Of a stretch of DNA of 9,354 bases, positions 1 through 7,918 are shown one piece after another (within the stretch, counting starts at the first letter, position 1; the number at the start of each line of letters is the position of its first letter). Source of the DNA: Mariprofundaceae bacterium (lineage in GTDB: Bacteria > Pseudomonadota > Zetaproteobacteria > Mariprofundales > Mariprofundaceae); NCBI GenBank assembly GCA_030950865.1, contig JAUZQR010000432.1, forward strand, positions 1-9,354. Direction: 5' to 3'. A model generated the notes under the pieces. That model was not told where the DNA came from, searched no databases, and saw only the letters and a list, made by a program, of their open reading frames with translations. The position numbers and the translations under genes were made by a program.

Positions 1-744
1 ACCTTTCAAAAATTCATCCAAATCGAAAGGATTTGCGGCACCTTCAAGTAACTCAATATCATCGCGCAAATCAGCCGCTTGCAAACCAATCAGCTCATCA
101 AGCTTGGGATCATCAAGCGATTCAATAATCACCGCATCTTCAAGATTATCACTGCCTGGTTTAAAGATGTGTAATTGTTTTTTGTATAGATTATATACAC
201 CCTTAAATGATTTCCCCATACCGATTGGCCAAGATAGTGGGGCGCATTCAATTTGTAGTTTTTCTTCAATTTCAGCCAATAAATCGAGTGGTTCTTGACC
301 TTCCCTATCCATTTTGTTGATAAAGGTAATAATCGGTGTGTTACGCATACGACATACCTCCATCAACTTCTGCGTTTGTGCTTCTACACCCTTAGCCGAA
401 TCAATCACCATCATGGCTGAATCTACAGCGGTCAGTACGCGGTAGGTATCTTCCGAGAAATCTTGGTGACCAGGGGTATCGAGCAAATTAATGTCGTATT
501 CAATACCGTCGACATGGTAGTTAAATTTCATCACCGATGAAGCCACGGAAATACCACGTTCTTGCTCGATTTTCATCCAATCTGATGTGGCATGGCGGCT
601 GGTTTTACGTGACTTTACAGCCCCCGCCATTTGAATCGCACCACCGAATAATAGTAGTTTTTCAGTCAGGGTAGTTTTACCCGCATCGGGATGACTAATG
701 ATGCCAAAGGTACGACGTTTCTCGATGTGTTCTAATAAGCTCAT
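1..744 (-). CDS. prfC: Peptide chain release factor 3 (RF3), N-terminal part, cut by left edge
   Basis: RF3 is a cytoplasmic translational GTPase that removes RF1/RF2 from the ribosome after peptide release. The reading frame is open from the ATG at 744-742 to base 1, giving the first 248 residues of a protein usually about 525-530 long. Visible GTPase motifs are the P-loop HPDAGKTT (residues 18-25), switch I with [13 protein letters not shown] (62-74), DTPGH (89-93) and NKMD (143-146). The [12 protein letters not shown] stretch, with the [13 protein letters not shown] segment just before it, separates RF3 from EF-G and LepA. A ribosome binding site GAGGA lies just upstream on the minus strand (about 753-749). 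The gene is divergent from the thioredoxin-like gene. Nothing looks broken; the end is missing only because the window stops. Confidence 0.95.
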   Translation of the reverse strand, partial: MSLLEHIEKRRTFGIISHPDAGKTTLTEKLLLFGGAIQMAGAVKSRKTSRHATSDWMKIEQERGISVASSVMKFNYHVDGIEYDINLLDTPGHQDFSEDTYRVLTAVDSAMMVIDSAKGVEAQTQKLMEVCRMRNTPIITFINKMDREGQEPLDLLAEIEEKLQIECAPLSWPIGMGKSFKGVYNLYKKQLHIFKPGSDNLEDAVIIESLDDPKLDELIGLQAADLRDDIELLEGAANPFDLDEFLKG

Positions 745-747
745 AAT

Positions 748-753
748 ATCCTC
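748..753 (-). promoter_or_regulatory. Ribosome binding site of prfC
   Basis: The minus strand reads GAGGAT, then ATT, then the ATG at 744. This is a good Shine-Dalgarno match at short spacing and supports that start codon. Confidence 0.6.
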
Positions 754-869
754 GTAACCTTTGAAATCGGCGCGAAGTGTAACGTTGATAGAGCTTGAAA
801 AGTAGGTTTTAATATACTGGGAGGTAAGTGTAGGGAGGATGGATCAGCAAAACTTACAATGAAGATGGT

Positions 870-897
870 TTTACCCTTATGCATAAGTGGTTATCAT
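870..897 (+). promoter_or_regulatory. Possible sigma70-type promoter of the thioredoxin-like gene
   Basis: TTTACC (870-875) and TATCAT (892-897) match the -35 and -10 consensus at 4 of 6 and 5 of 6 positions, with a 16-base spacer. They sit 35 bases before the ATG at 932. Together with the prfC leader this is all I can see in the 187-base divergent gap 745-931. A lone TATATT (minus strand, 816-811) could be a -10 for prfC but has no convincing -35. This is a pattern match only. Confidence 0.25.
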
Positions 898-931
898 ATG
901 CTTTTAACGATTTAGGAATAAGGGGAAAGTT

Positions 932-1483
932 ATGGCTTTGGTAGCATCGATTCATGTGGATTTAGGTTGGAAAATGCCAGATGTAACACTCAATGACGTA
1001 GAAGGAAAAGCACATGCTTTACATGATTGCATGGGTGAGAAGGGTTTGGTGGTAGCATTTACTTGTAACCATTGCCCATATGCTATTGCTGTTTGGCCAC
1101 GTTTGGTGCGCCATGCCAAAGTTTTACGGGAACAAGGCATTAATATGGTTGCCATTAACCCAAATATTCATCCTGATTTTCCAGAAGATTCGATTCCTGC
1201 TATGAAAGAGAAGCTGATAGAATGGGGTATTGATTTTCCTTATCTGGCTGATGAAACACAAGAGGTTGCCAAAACATTTGAAGCACAATGTACACCTGAT
1301 TTGTATATGTTTGATGAACAAGGAAAGCTTTATTATCACGGTCGCATTGATGATTATTGGAAAGATGAAACGCGTGTAACATCCGAAGAGTTATTGCCAG
1401 CAGCAGAAGCATTAGCAGCGGGTGAGCCAGCACCAAAAGTACAGCATCCAACCATCGGTTGTTCAATCAAATGGAAGGGCTAA
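932..1483 (+). CDS. Thioredoxin-fold, peroxiredoxin-like family protein (AhpC/TSA-like, CNHC motif)
   Basis: A 183-residue protein of the peroxiredoxin-like group of AhpC/TSA and redoxin proteins, often annotated only as 'thioredoxin family protein'. Visible features are the redox motif C45-N-H-C48 in FTCNHCPYA, VAINPNI (73-79), PEDSIPAMKEK (84-94), the C120-T-P segment that places the cis-proline of the fold, GRIDDYW (137-143), and the family C-terminal signature IGCSIKWKG (175-183) with C177. There is no signal peptide or membrane segment, so it should be cytoplasmic. The substrate is unknown; by family it would be a thiol reductase or peroxidase. AGGGGAAA (920-927 region) precedes the ATG at a sensible distance. 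The last four bases overlap the converging kinase gene. Family assignment is strong, exact activity is not. Confidence 0.9.
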   Translation: MALVASIHVDLGWKMPDVTLNDVEGKAHALHDCMGEKGLVVAFTCNHCPYAIAVWPRLVRHAKVLREQGINMVAINPNIHPDFPEDSIPAMKEKLIEWGIDFPYLADETQEVAKTFEAQCTPDLYMFDEQGKLYYHGRIDDYWKDETRVTSEELLPAAEALAAGEPAPKVQHPTIGCSIKWKG

Positions 1484-3369
1484 GCTGAAGGTTTTAAGTG
1501 TTCTTGAATAGCTTGAATCAGCTGTTCGATGGTAAAAGGTTTTGAAAGTATATGTTGCCCTTTCGGTAAAGGGTGACGACCATCAAGGGTCTTCTCTTTA
1601 TCGTAACCTGTAGTGAAGAGTATGGGCATATCAGCTTGGATATTGTGAATATGCTTACCTGCTTCACTACCTCCCATAACGGGCATCATAATATCCATGA
1701 ATACGAGACGAATATCAGTCTGATATTGTTCAAATGCTTGCACTGCCTCTAAACCATTGCTCGCTTGAAGTGTTTTATAACCCAATACTTCCAATACTTC
1801 AGCATTGGACTCGCGTAGAGCCTCATCATCATCAACGATAAGAATAAGTTCTCCTTGTCCCTGCTCAGGTGATGAAGTCTCTTTAAGTTTGGAACGAGGC
1901 TTTTGTTTTTGTTGTACAGGCAGATATATTGAAAACGTTGTGCCTTTGCCCAAGTCACTTTGAACATCCATAAAACCCTCATGGCTTTGTATGGCACCAT
2001 AGCACATTGCCAATCCTAGCCCCGTACCTTTACCTGTTTCCTTGGTGGTAAAAAAGGGTTCAAAAATATGTTTGAGTTTTGAAGCTTCAATACCTGAACC
2101 ATTATCACTAACACTTAATCGGATGTAGTCTGCGTCTTTCATTTCTGGGTGGGTAGATGTTAATACGTTATCAAATGGCAAATGTTCCAGTTGTACTTGA
2201 ATAATTGGGTTGGTGGTATCTAAAAGGGCATCACGTGCATTGTTGATGAGGTTCATAACAACTTGTTGCAACTGTGTGGCGCTACCATTGATGTATAAGG
2301 GCTCGGATATAAACTTTTCCTTAACCTTGATGGTTTCAGGTATGGAAAGCTTGGCTAACTTGGAGGCTTCGGTGAAAAAAGGTATGGCATTAAACTTTTT
2401 AAGCTTAACATTATCTTTGCGTGCAAAGGTTAGCAGTTGCTGAATCATATCGGAGGCATAAAAGACAAACTGTTCAATATTCCCCAGCTTTTTTTGTATA
2501 TTTGGGTTGTCTTTACAATTTTGTTTAATCATAAACACATTGGCATTGATGCCTGAAAGCATATTGTTGAAATCATGTGCGATGCCGCCAACCAATGTAC
2601 CAATAGATTCCATTTTTTGCGCTTGATGGAATTGTTTTTCTTTATTTTCTAAAGCAATATTGGTTGCTTTGTGTCTTTGGGTTTCTGTGCTTAATTCTGT
2701 GGTGCGCTCGTGTACTTGTTGTACAAGTTTTTTATTGGCTAAAGCAAGGTGTTTTTGCGTTTGGTTAAGTTGTTTATTGATGTGTTTGAGCTCAAATTGT
2801 TGTTTTTCTCGCATGCCTGCAAAGACGGCTGCAATAAGGGTGTAAAATAAGAAGTTTGTTAAAAATATACTTAATTCGTCGAGTGTGTAGGCGATGCTTA
2901 TAAAATCAAACTTACTTAAACAAACAATGCCAATACCGATAATTAAATAGACTAAAACCCAAGGCCAGCCCTTATAAAGACCCATGGTAAAAAATGCTAG
3001 AAATGGGAAAATTGATACCCAATAGATGCCGCCGTTAGCATAACCTTCAAAGATAATAAGGCTTTGAAAAGCAATGATACCAGTACATAGGATGATAGTT
3101 TCAAGCACATGGATAGAAAAAATTTGGCGAAAGCAACATGAGAGCATCATGGGTACAAGCAGCACTGCCAAGACAAATTGTATTATTGCTAAACTTTGAA
3201 AATCAAAAGCGGCATTAAATATAGCGAAACCAAGAAGCATAGGAATGGCAATTAATATAATAAGTTTCAGTAATTGCTCTTGATATCCTGCTTGCATGGC
3301 GAAATTTTTATCACCAACAAGAAGTTTCCAATGTTTTTTTGAAATAGTTTTCTGTGCAGTCATACCCAT
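1480..3369 (-). CDS. Membrane hybrid sensor histidine kinase with C-terminal receiver domain
   Basis: A 629-residue hybrid kinase. Residues about 33-185 hold six hydrophobic helices (near 33-53, 58-79, 86-106, 113-130, 134-151, 166-185) forming a membrane sensor with no large periplasmic domain; I do not recognise its family. A coiled coil follows (about 186-250). The phosphoacceptor is H265 in GGIAHDFNNM, the NtrB/FixL-like type. The ATPase boxes are intact: NLINNARDA (373-381), DNGSGI (422-427), FEPFFTTK (436-443) and GKGTGLGLA (446-454). The receiver (about 507-625) keeps the acidic D513-D515, phosphoacceptor D559 in MDIMMP, T586/T587 and K610-P. It should autophosphorylate and pass phosphate to its own receiver; no output regulator is encoded nearby. 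ATG 3369 has a distant GGAGAGG, while ATG 3363 (627 residues) has AAGGA five bases upstream, so the start may be the latter. The signal is unknown. It lies 66 bases after polA on the same strand. Confidence 0.93.
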   Translation of the reverse strand: MGMTAQKTISKKHWKLLVGDKNFAMQAGYQEQLLKLIILIAIPMLLGFAIFNAAFDFQSLAIIQFVLAVLLVPMMLSCCFRQIFSIHVLETIILCTGIIAFQSLIIFEGYANGGIYWVSIFPFLAFFTMGLYKGWPWVLVYLIIGIGIVCLSKFDFISIAYTLDELSIFLTNFLFYTLIAAVFAGMREKQQFELKHINKQLNQTQKHLALANKKLVQQVHERTTELSTETQRHKATNIALENKEKQFHQAQKMESIGTLVGGIAHDFNNMLSGINANVFMIKQNCKDNPNIQKKLGNIEQFVFYASDMIQQLLTFARKDNVKLKKFNAIPFFTEASKLAKLSIPETIKVKEKFISEPLYINGSATQLQQVVMNLINNARDALLDTTNPIIQVQLEHLPFDNVLTSTHPEMKDADYIRLSVSDNGSGIEASKLKHIFEPFFTTKETGKGTGLGLAMCYGAIQSHEGFMDVQSDLGKGTTFSIYLPVQQKQKPRSKLKETSSPEQGQGELILIVDDDEALRESNAEVLEVLGYKTLQASNGLEAVQAFEQYQTDIRLVFMDIMMPVMGGSEAGKHIHNIQADMPILFTTGYDKEKTLDGRHPLPKGQHILSKPFTIEQLIQAIQEHLKPSA

Positions 3370-3435
3370 CCTTATTATGCCTCTCCATTATGGGTGAAGC
3401 GTAACGGGTTTGCAACATTATGCTGGATGATACGG

Positions 3436-6165
3436 CTATAGCTTATGAGCTTCAAACCAGCTTGCTCCTGTACCAATATCAACGGTGAGTGGCACACGTA
3501 ATGTTGCTGCATGTTCCATTTCTTCTCGCATGATATGGGTGATAACATCCGTTTGACTTGTCGGGCACTCGACAATCAATTCATCATGTACTTGCAAAAT
3601 CATATTGGCATCAGGCGCTTCATCTTTGAGCCGTTTATGCAACGAAATCATAGCGACCTTGATAATGTCGGCAGCAGAGCCTTGCAAGGGTGCATTGACG
3701 GCTGTTCTCTCTGCATAGGATTTGCGCATGCCGTTGTTGCTGTTGATGTCTGGCACATACATGCGATGCCCCATCAATGTTTCAACAAAGCCTTGTTCAC
3801 GGGCTTTATCAAGGGTTTCATCCATAAAGGTTTGCACAGTTGGAAATTGTTCAAAATAGGCTTCAATAAATAGTTTGGCTTCGCTACGACTAACATGCAA
3901 TTGTTTGGCAAGTCCAAAGGCGCTCATGCCATATAAAATACCAAAGTTAATAACCTTGGCACGGCGACGCATTTCACCGGTCACATCTTCAAGAGCAACT
4001 TGGTTCACGGCTGCTGCTGTAGCCGCATGAATATCCCTACCTTCAGCGAATGCCTGCATTAAATTTGCATCTTGTGAGAAATGTGCCATCAAACGCAGTT
4101 CAATTTGTGAATAATCCGCTGCAATCAGTGTGTTGCCTTTTTCTGCGATAAAAGCTTTGCGGATTTCACGCCCTTCTATGGTGCGAATAGGAATGTTTTG
4201 CAAATTAGGATCAGAGGATGATAAGCGCCCTGTGGTGGTAACGGCTTGATTGTAAGAGGTATGTACACGCCCAGTTTGTACATGAATTAATTTGGGTAAT
4301 GCATCGGTATAAGTTGATTTGAGTTTGGATAATCCACGAACTTCCAAAATTAAACGTGGAATTTCATGTTCATCAGCAAATTTTTCAAGCACCTCTTGCC
4401 CCGTTGCCCATTGCCCTGACTTGGTTTTTTTTCCGCCTTCAATGCCCAATGTTTCAAATAGCAGTACGCCCAACTGTTTGGGTGAATTGATGTTAAATTC
4501 TTCACCTGCGGCGGTATGGATTTGGCTTTCCAATTCTCTGATTCGCGCACCAAATTTCTCGGATAATGTTGCCAGTTGTGAGGCATCAATATGTGCGCCA
4601 GTCCATTCCATATCGGCAAGCACGGCTGCCAAGGGTAATTCGATGTCATCATGACGTGTGATTTGTGTGGCGAGCTTACCTTTTAAGGTGTTGGTTAAAC
4701 GTAGTGTGACTTCAGCATCCTCGCTGGCATAAGGGGCTGCAATATCAATCGGCACCAAATCAAAGGTAATTTTTTTTGCGCCTTTTCCCGCAACATCTTC
4801 ATAGGCTATGCAATCATGATTTAAATATTTCTTGGCAACATTGTCCATTTTGGCGGATTGCCCTGGTTCATCAACATAAGCCAGCAGCATCGAGTCGGCG
4901 GTAATACCGCGCAGTGTAATGCCTGCTCGACGCAATACTTGTGTGTCATATTTAAGGTTATGCCCACACTTGGCTTTGTTCGCATCTTCTAAAATAGGCA
5001 CAAGAGCGTGAAGAATGGAGTCTTTATCAAGTTGTTTTGGGGTAGGGGCGAGCAAATCACCACTGCGGTGTCCGATAGGTACATACCAGCCTTCAGCCTC
5101 TTGCACGGCAAAGGATAGACCAACCAATTCTGCATCATGGCAGTTTAAGGACGTGGTTTCTGTATCTACAGCAATGAGTCCAGCTTGTTTGAGTGCGCTT
5201 ACAAGTTGCTGTAAAGATTCTTTATTATCAACCAAATGGTCGATTCGTATTTTTTCACTTTTATTTGCTATAATAGGCTCTTTTGAGCTATTTTTATCAG
5301 CTATAACTTCAGATTTGGCACTAAATTCATCGGTTAATCGTCTAAACTCAAGATTTTTAAATAATTCTGCCAATACAGGACGATTGGGTGTTTGGCTTGC
5401 GAGATCATCCAAGCCCAGTGGAAGCGGAGTTTGCATATCCAGTGCCACGAGTTTGTATGATAAACGCGCATCATCGGCAAATTCGATTAAATTTTCACGG
5501 CGCTTGTTTTGTTTGATTTCACTGGCATGTGCCAATACACCTTCCAAATCACCATAGGTATTGAGCAGCTCTAACGCCGTTTTAGGGCCAATGCCAGGCA
5601 CACCAGGAATGTTATCGGCTGAATCACCAGCAAGGGCGAGTAAATCATGCACACGAACAGGCTCAACACCCCATTTTTCTTTGACCTCATCAATGCCATA
5701 TTCTTTGTGGCGCATGGTATCGAGCATCCAAACCTTGGCTGAAACAAGCTGCATTAAATCTTTATCGGTAGAGACAATAGTCACATCCCAGTCTTTGGCT
5801 TCTGCTTGCTTGGCAAGCGTGGCAATCACATCATCCGCCTCATAATTTTCAACGCAGATGCGAGATATATTAAAAGCATCGGTAACATCAAACACATGTT
5901 GCCATTGCGGCACCAAATCTTCGGGCATGGGTGGTCGGTGCGCTTTATAATCGGCATACATCTCATTGCGAAATGTTCCACCTTTGGGGTCAAAAATGAC
6001 TGCCACATGGGTCGGCGATAAATCTTTTAAAATGCCCCGCAACATTTGCACATAACCAAACACCGCATTGGTTGGCTCACCCTTAGAATTCGAGAGGTTA
6101 TGTTTTACTGCATGGAATGCGCGAAATACATAGTTGGGACCATCAATGAGGACTAAGTGGGGCAT
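3436..6165 (-). CDS. polA: DNA polymerase I
   Basis: A 909-residue DNA polymerase I, close to the usual length (E. coli 928), for primer removal, gap filling and excision repair. The 5'-nuclease domain (about 1-280) shows DGPNYVFRAF (8-17), YKAHRPPMP (73-81), the acidic pair in YEADDVIA (108-115), DKDLM (134-138) and GDSADNIPGVPGIGPKTA (180-197). The 3'-5' exonuclease (about 310-500) keeps its acidic residues: D334/E336 in DTETTSL, D407 in HNLKYD, D424 and D483 in YASEDAE, so proofreading should be active. The polymerase domain has motif A AADYSQIELRL (682-692), motif B RRRAKVINFGILYG (733-746) and motif C QVHDELIVE (858-866). F741 in motif B is the Phe typical of polymerases that exclude dideoxynucleotides. 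A Lys/Ser-rich linker (about 283-308) joins the two nuclease domains. AAAGG about seven bases upstream supports ATG 6165. The gene starts 26 bases after the GST stop. Confidence 0.98.
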   Translation of the reverse strand: MPHLVLIDGPNYVFRAFHAVKHNLSNSKGEPTNAVFGYVQMLRGILKDLSPTHVAVIFDPKGGTFRNEMYADYKAHRPPMPEDLVPQWQHVFDVTDAFNISRICVENYEADDVIATLAKQAEAKDWDVTIVSTDKDLMQLVSAKVWMLDTMRHKEYGIDEVKEKWGVEPVRVHDLLALAGDSADNIPGVPGIGPKTALELLNTYGDLEGVLAHASEIKQNKRRENLIEFADDARLSYKLVALDMQTPLPLGLDDLASQTPNRPVLAELFKNLEFRRLTDEFSAKSEVIADKNSSKEPIIANKSEKIRIDHLVDNKESLQQLVSALKQAGLIAVDTETTSLNCHDAELVGLSFAVQEAEGWYVPIGHRSGDLLAPTPKQLDKDSILHALVPILEDANKAKCGHNLKYDTQVLRRAGITLRGITADSMLLAYVDEPGQSAKMDNVAKKYLNHDCIAYEDVAGKGAKKITFDLVPIDIAAPYASEDAEVTLRLTNTLKGKLATQITRHDDIELPLAAVLADMEWTGAHIDASQLATLSEKFGARIRELESQIHTAAGEEFNINSPKQLGVLLFETLGIEGGKKTKSGQWATGQEVLEKFADEHEIPRLILEVRGLSKLKSTYTDALPKLIHVQTGRVHTSYNQAVTTTGRLSSSDPNLQNIPIRTIEGREIRKAFIAEKGNTLIAADYSQIELRLMAHFSQDANLMQAFAEGRDIHAATAAAVNQVALEDVTGEMRRRAKVINFGILYGMSAFGLAKQLHVSRSEAKLFIEAYFEQFPTVQTFMDETLDKAREQGFVETLMGHRMYVPDINSNNGMRKSYAERTAVNAPLQGSAADIIKVAMISLHKRLKDEAPDANMILQVHDELIVECPTSQTDVITHIMREEMEHAATLRVPLTVDIGTGASWFEAHKL

Positions 6166-6191
6166 GAGTTTACCTTTTGTTGCAAGAGTGA

Positions 6192-6824
6192 TTAGGGAAA
6201 GATAGTCGCTTTATCACCTGCTTGCCATGCTGGATATTTTTGCATGATGGATAAGAAAATATTGCTGCTTAAATGTGCTTGCAACCATGCATTCAAATAA
6301 GGGTAGGGTGCAAATTCAAACCATGATGGATTTACGAAATAAAACTGTCGAATAAATGGAAAAATAGCCATATCTACAAAAGATAAATGATTATTTTGTA
6401 TAAATTTATGCTTTTCTAATGATTTCTCAAGCTTTTCTAAAAATAACTCACCTTTCTTGCGATAATAGACTTGTGAATATTCAGGGAAACGATCGGCATA
6501 TTTATAACAATCCAAAGATTTTTTGAAAGAATCATCACTTTCATCAATCAGTGGGTGCTCAATACTTTCTAGCCAACCATCAGGGTCATTTTGTTGCAGT
6601 GCCCAAGTCATAATGTCGCGGCTTTCATCGATGATATGACCGTCAGGGCAGTGCAATACAGGTACAGTCGCTTTAGGGGATACGCGCAATAACTCTTCAG
6701 GTTTATGTTTGAGCTCAACTTCACGCAATTCGACTTCTAGACCACTATAAACAATCGCCAAGCGTGCGCGCATGGCATAAGGACAGCGACGAAAAGAATA
6801 AAGGATAGCTAGTGTGTTATTCAT
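6192..6824 (-). CDS. Glutathione S-transferase family protein (CPYA type)
   Basis: A 210-residue protein of the GST superfamily. The N-terminal thioredoxin fold carries YSFRRCPYAMRARLA (9-23) with a single catalytic-type Cys, C14, followed by P-Y-A. It also has the cis-proline in ATVPVL (52-57) and the glutathione-binding DES (66-68). The rest is an all-helical C-terminal GST domain ending at about 207, with SFVDMAIFPFIRQF (about 147-160) matching the conserved helix N-cap region. Cysteine in this position suggests thiol-transfer or deglutathionylation chemistry rather than classical conjugation; this is inference from the family. It is cytoplasmic, with no signal peptide. The ATG overlaps the end of the preceding ferredoxin-like gene by eight bases and has no clear Shine-Dalgarno, so translation is probably coupled. 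The part around 6360-6500 is noticeably AT-rich. The substrate is unknown. Confidence 0.9.
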   Translation of the reverse strand: MNNTLAILYSFRRCPYAMRARLAIVYSGLEVELREVELKHKPEELLRVSPKATVPVLHCPDGHIIDESRDIMTWALQQNDPDGWLESIEHPLIDESDDSFKKSLDCYKYADRFPEYSQVYYRKKGELFLEKLEKSLEKHKFIQNNHLSFVDMAIFPFIRQFYFVNPSWFEFAPYPYLNAWLQAHLSSNIFLSIMQKYPAWQAGDKATIFP

Positions 6825-7026
6825 TTAAAAGTTTAGCTATCGAGGCATGCAATACAGCGATTTTTCCAATTTTTGCTGTAGGGGCGTAAGTACAGAGACT
6901 TTGGCATGGGATGATTTCAAACGCGATGCCTAAATCAGTTAGCTTTTTAGCAAAGGCTATGCCGCCGACATCGCGGCAGTTTTGTCCATGACATATCGAG
7001 ATGGTTTTTTTATTGGAATGCTGCAT
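6817..7026 (-). CDS. Small (2Fe-2S) thioredoxin-like ferredoxin domain protein
   Basis: A 69-residue protein with four cysteines in the pattern C-x4-C, 23 residues, C-x3-C (CHGQNCRDVGG and CQSLCTYAPTAKI). This is the layout of thioredoxin-like [2Fe-2S] ferredoxins and of the NuoE/HoxE cluster domain, here in a minimal free-standing form. It most likely carries one [2Fe-2S] cluster and transfers electrons in the cytoplasm; the partner is unknown. I prefer ATG 7026, five bases after the lysR stop, because the domain begins right there. An upstream in-frame ATG at 7065 would give 82 residues and a 34-base overlap with lysR, with no ribosome binding site. Neither start has a strong Shine-Dalgarno, which points to coupling with lysR. 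The gene lies between a LysR regulator and a GST, which suggests a shared redox role. The 23-residue gap is shorter than in NuoE (about 35), so cluster binding should be tested. Confidence 0.8.
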   Translation of the reverse strand: MQHSNKKTISICHGQNCRDVGGIAFAKKLTDLGIAFEIIPCQSLCTYAPTAKIGKIAVLHASIAKLLNE

Positions 7027-7031
7027 AAGTG

Positions 7032-7913
7032 TTAAGTCCAATCGATGGCTTGTAAGCGTTGCCATAATGCCGATGCTACAGGCCCGATGGGTTTATGTTT
7101 GTGACGAATAGCTTGGATATCGACGCTGATTGAAGGAAACTGTTTGTTTGAAATAGGCGTTAATATGCCCTTTTTTATATCTTCTTGAACCATATGTTTG
7201 GGCAAACGCCCCCAGCCTGAATTTGCTACAATAACACGCTTTTTCATCATAAAATCATTCACAATCCAATGGTTGGTTCCTTCAACCACGCCTGCGGTGA
7301 GGCGGTGCGTGTGTGTGCTTGTATCGCGCACAAGAACTTGTGTGCTGCCTTCCATATCTCGTTCATTTAAGGTTGAAGCGTGTTTTGCAAAAGAGGATTG
7401 GCTAGAAACAATGGTAATCAATTCAATGCAAGTGAGATGCTGATATTCAAGTCCATCTTCACGTTTATTGCTTTCTGATATAGCAATATCGGCATCACCA
7501 TCTTTAAGCCGCTCGATGGTACCGTTGAGATTTTCCATTTGCAGAGAAAGTTGCGTGGATGGTGTATGATCTGATGTGCATTTCAATACATCTAAAATGG
7601 GTTCAATGGGTGTGATGCCGCTCATGGCAATGCGTAGTTCTGGCTCTGCGCCCATGGAGAAATGTTGTGCAAGTAGTGAGAACTCATCGCTGTGTTTGAG
7701 AATGACAACGGCTTTTTTATATAGCGCTTTACCTTCATTGGTTAAAGCTGGACGGTATTGCTTGCGTTGAAATAACGATAAATTAAGCTCTAATTCTAAC
7801 TTTCCTAGCGCAATGCTCACTGCCGACTGGCTTTTATAGAGGTTGTTCGCAGCAGCTCGAAAACCGCCATGTTCAACGATGGCGCAGAAGGATTTTAATT
7901 GTTCTAATGTCAT
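7032..7913 (-). CDS. LysR-family transcriptional regulator
   Basis: A 293-residue LysR-type regulator of normal family length. The N-terminal winged helix-turn-helix (1-60) is clear: LEQLKSFCAIVEHGGFRAAA (3-22), then SQSAVSIALGKLE (28-40), LFQRK (47-51) and LTNEGKALY (57-65). A linker helix follows, and the effector-binding domain of periplasmic-binding-protein type covers about 91-290, with ELRIAMSG (91-98) and the usual GDADIAIS (138-145) segment. It is transcribed away from the glutathionyl-hydroquinone reductase gene across a 103-base AT-rich region with a palindrome right before its start. That is the classical arrangement for a LysR protein that controls its divergent neighbour and itself. 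The effector is not visible; a quinone or electrophile is an inference from the neighbours. E. coli yhaJ, near yqjG, is a comparable case. The start ATG 7913 lacks a strong Shine-Dalgarno. Confidence 0.94.
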   Translation of the reverse strand: MTLEQLKSFCAIVEHGGFRAAANNLYKSQSAVSIALGKLELELNLSLFQRKQYRPALTNEGKALYKKAVVILKHSDEFSLLAQHFSMGAEPELRIAMSGITPIEPILDVLKCTSDHTPSTQLSLQMENLNGTIERLKDGDADIAISESNKREDGLEYQHLTCIELITIVSSQSSFAKHASTLNERDMEGSTQVLVRDTSTHTHRLTAGVVEGTNHWIVNDFMMKKRVIVANSGWGRLPKHMVQEDIKKGILTPISNKQFPSISVDIQAIRHKHKPIGPVASALWQRLQAIDWT

Positions 7914-7918
7914 AAGTG

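Noticed and set aside
104..298. 64-codon plus-strand frame at the left edge
   Set aside because: It lies opposite the clear prfC coding sequence and has no recognisable features.
1124..1466. Minus-strand frames opposite the thioredoxin-like gene
   Set aside because: They are shadows of a gene with a complete family signature; their hydrophobic composition is a by-product of the complementary codons.
1460..1510. Possible bidirectional terminator at the thioredoxin-like/kinase junction
   Set aside because: Only short GCTAAGC-like complementarity is present, with no stable stem and no T-tract on either strand.
3370..3435. Promoter or terminator in the polA-kinase gap
   Set aside because: No hairpin with T-tract and no convincing -35/-10 pair on the minus strand; only possible ribosome binding sites are seen.
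3375..3575. 66-codon minus-strand frame across the polA 3' end and the gap to the kinase gene
   Set aside because: It overlaps the polA C-terminus in another frame, shows no domain, and only the last part lies in the 66-base gap.
5015..5557. 180-codon open frame on the plus strand inside polA
   Set aside because: It is antisense to the 5'-nuclease and exonuclease domains of polA, is rich in Ser/Leu with no recognisable domain, and is explained by polA codon use.
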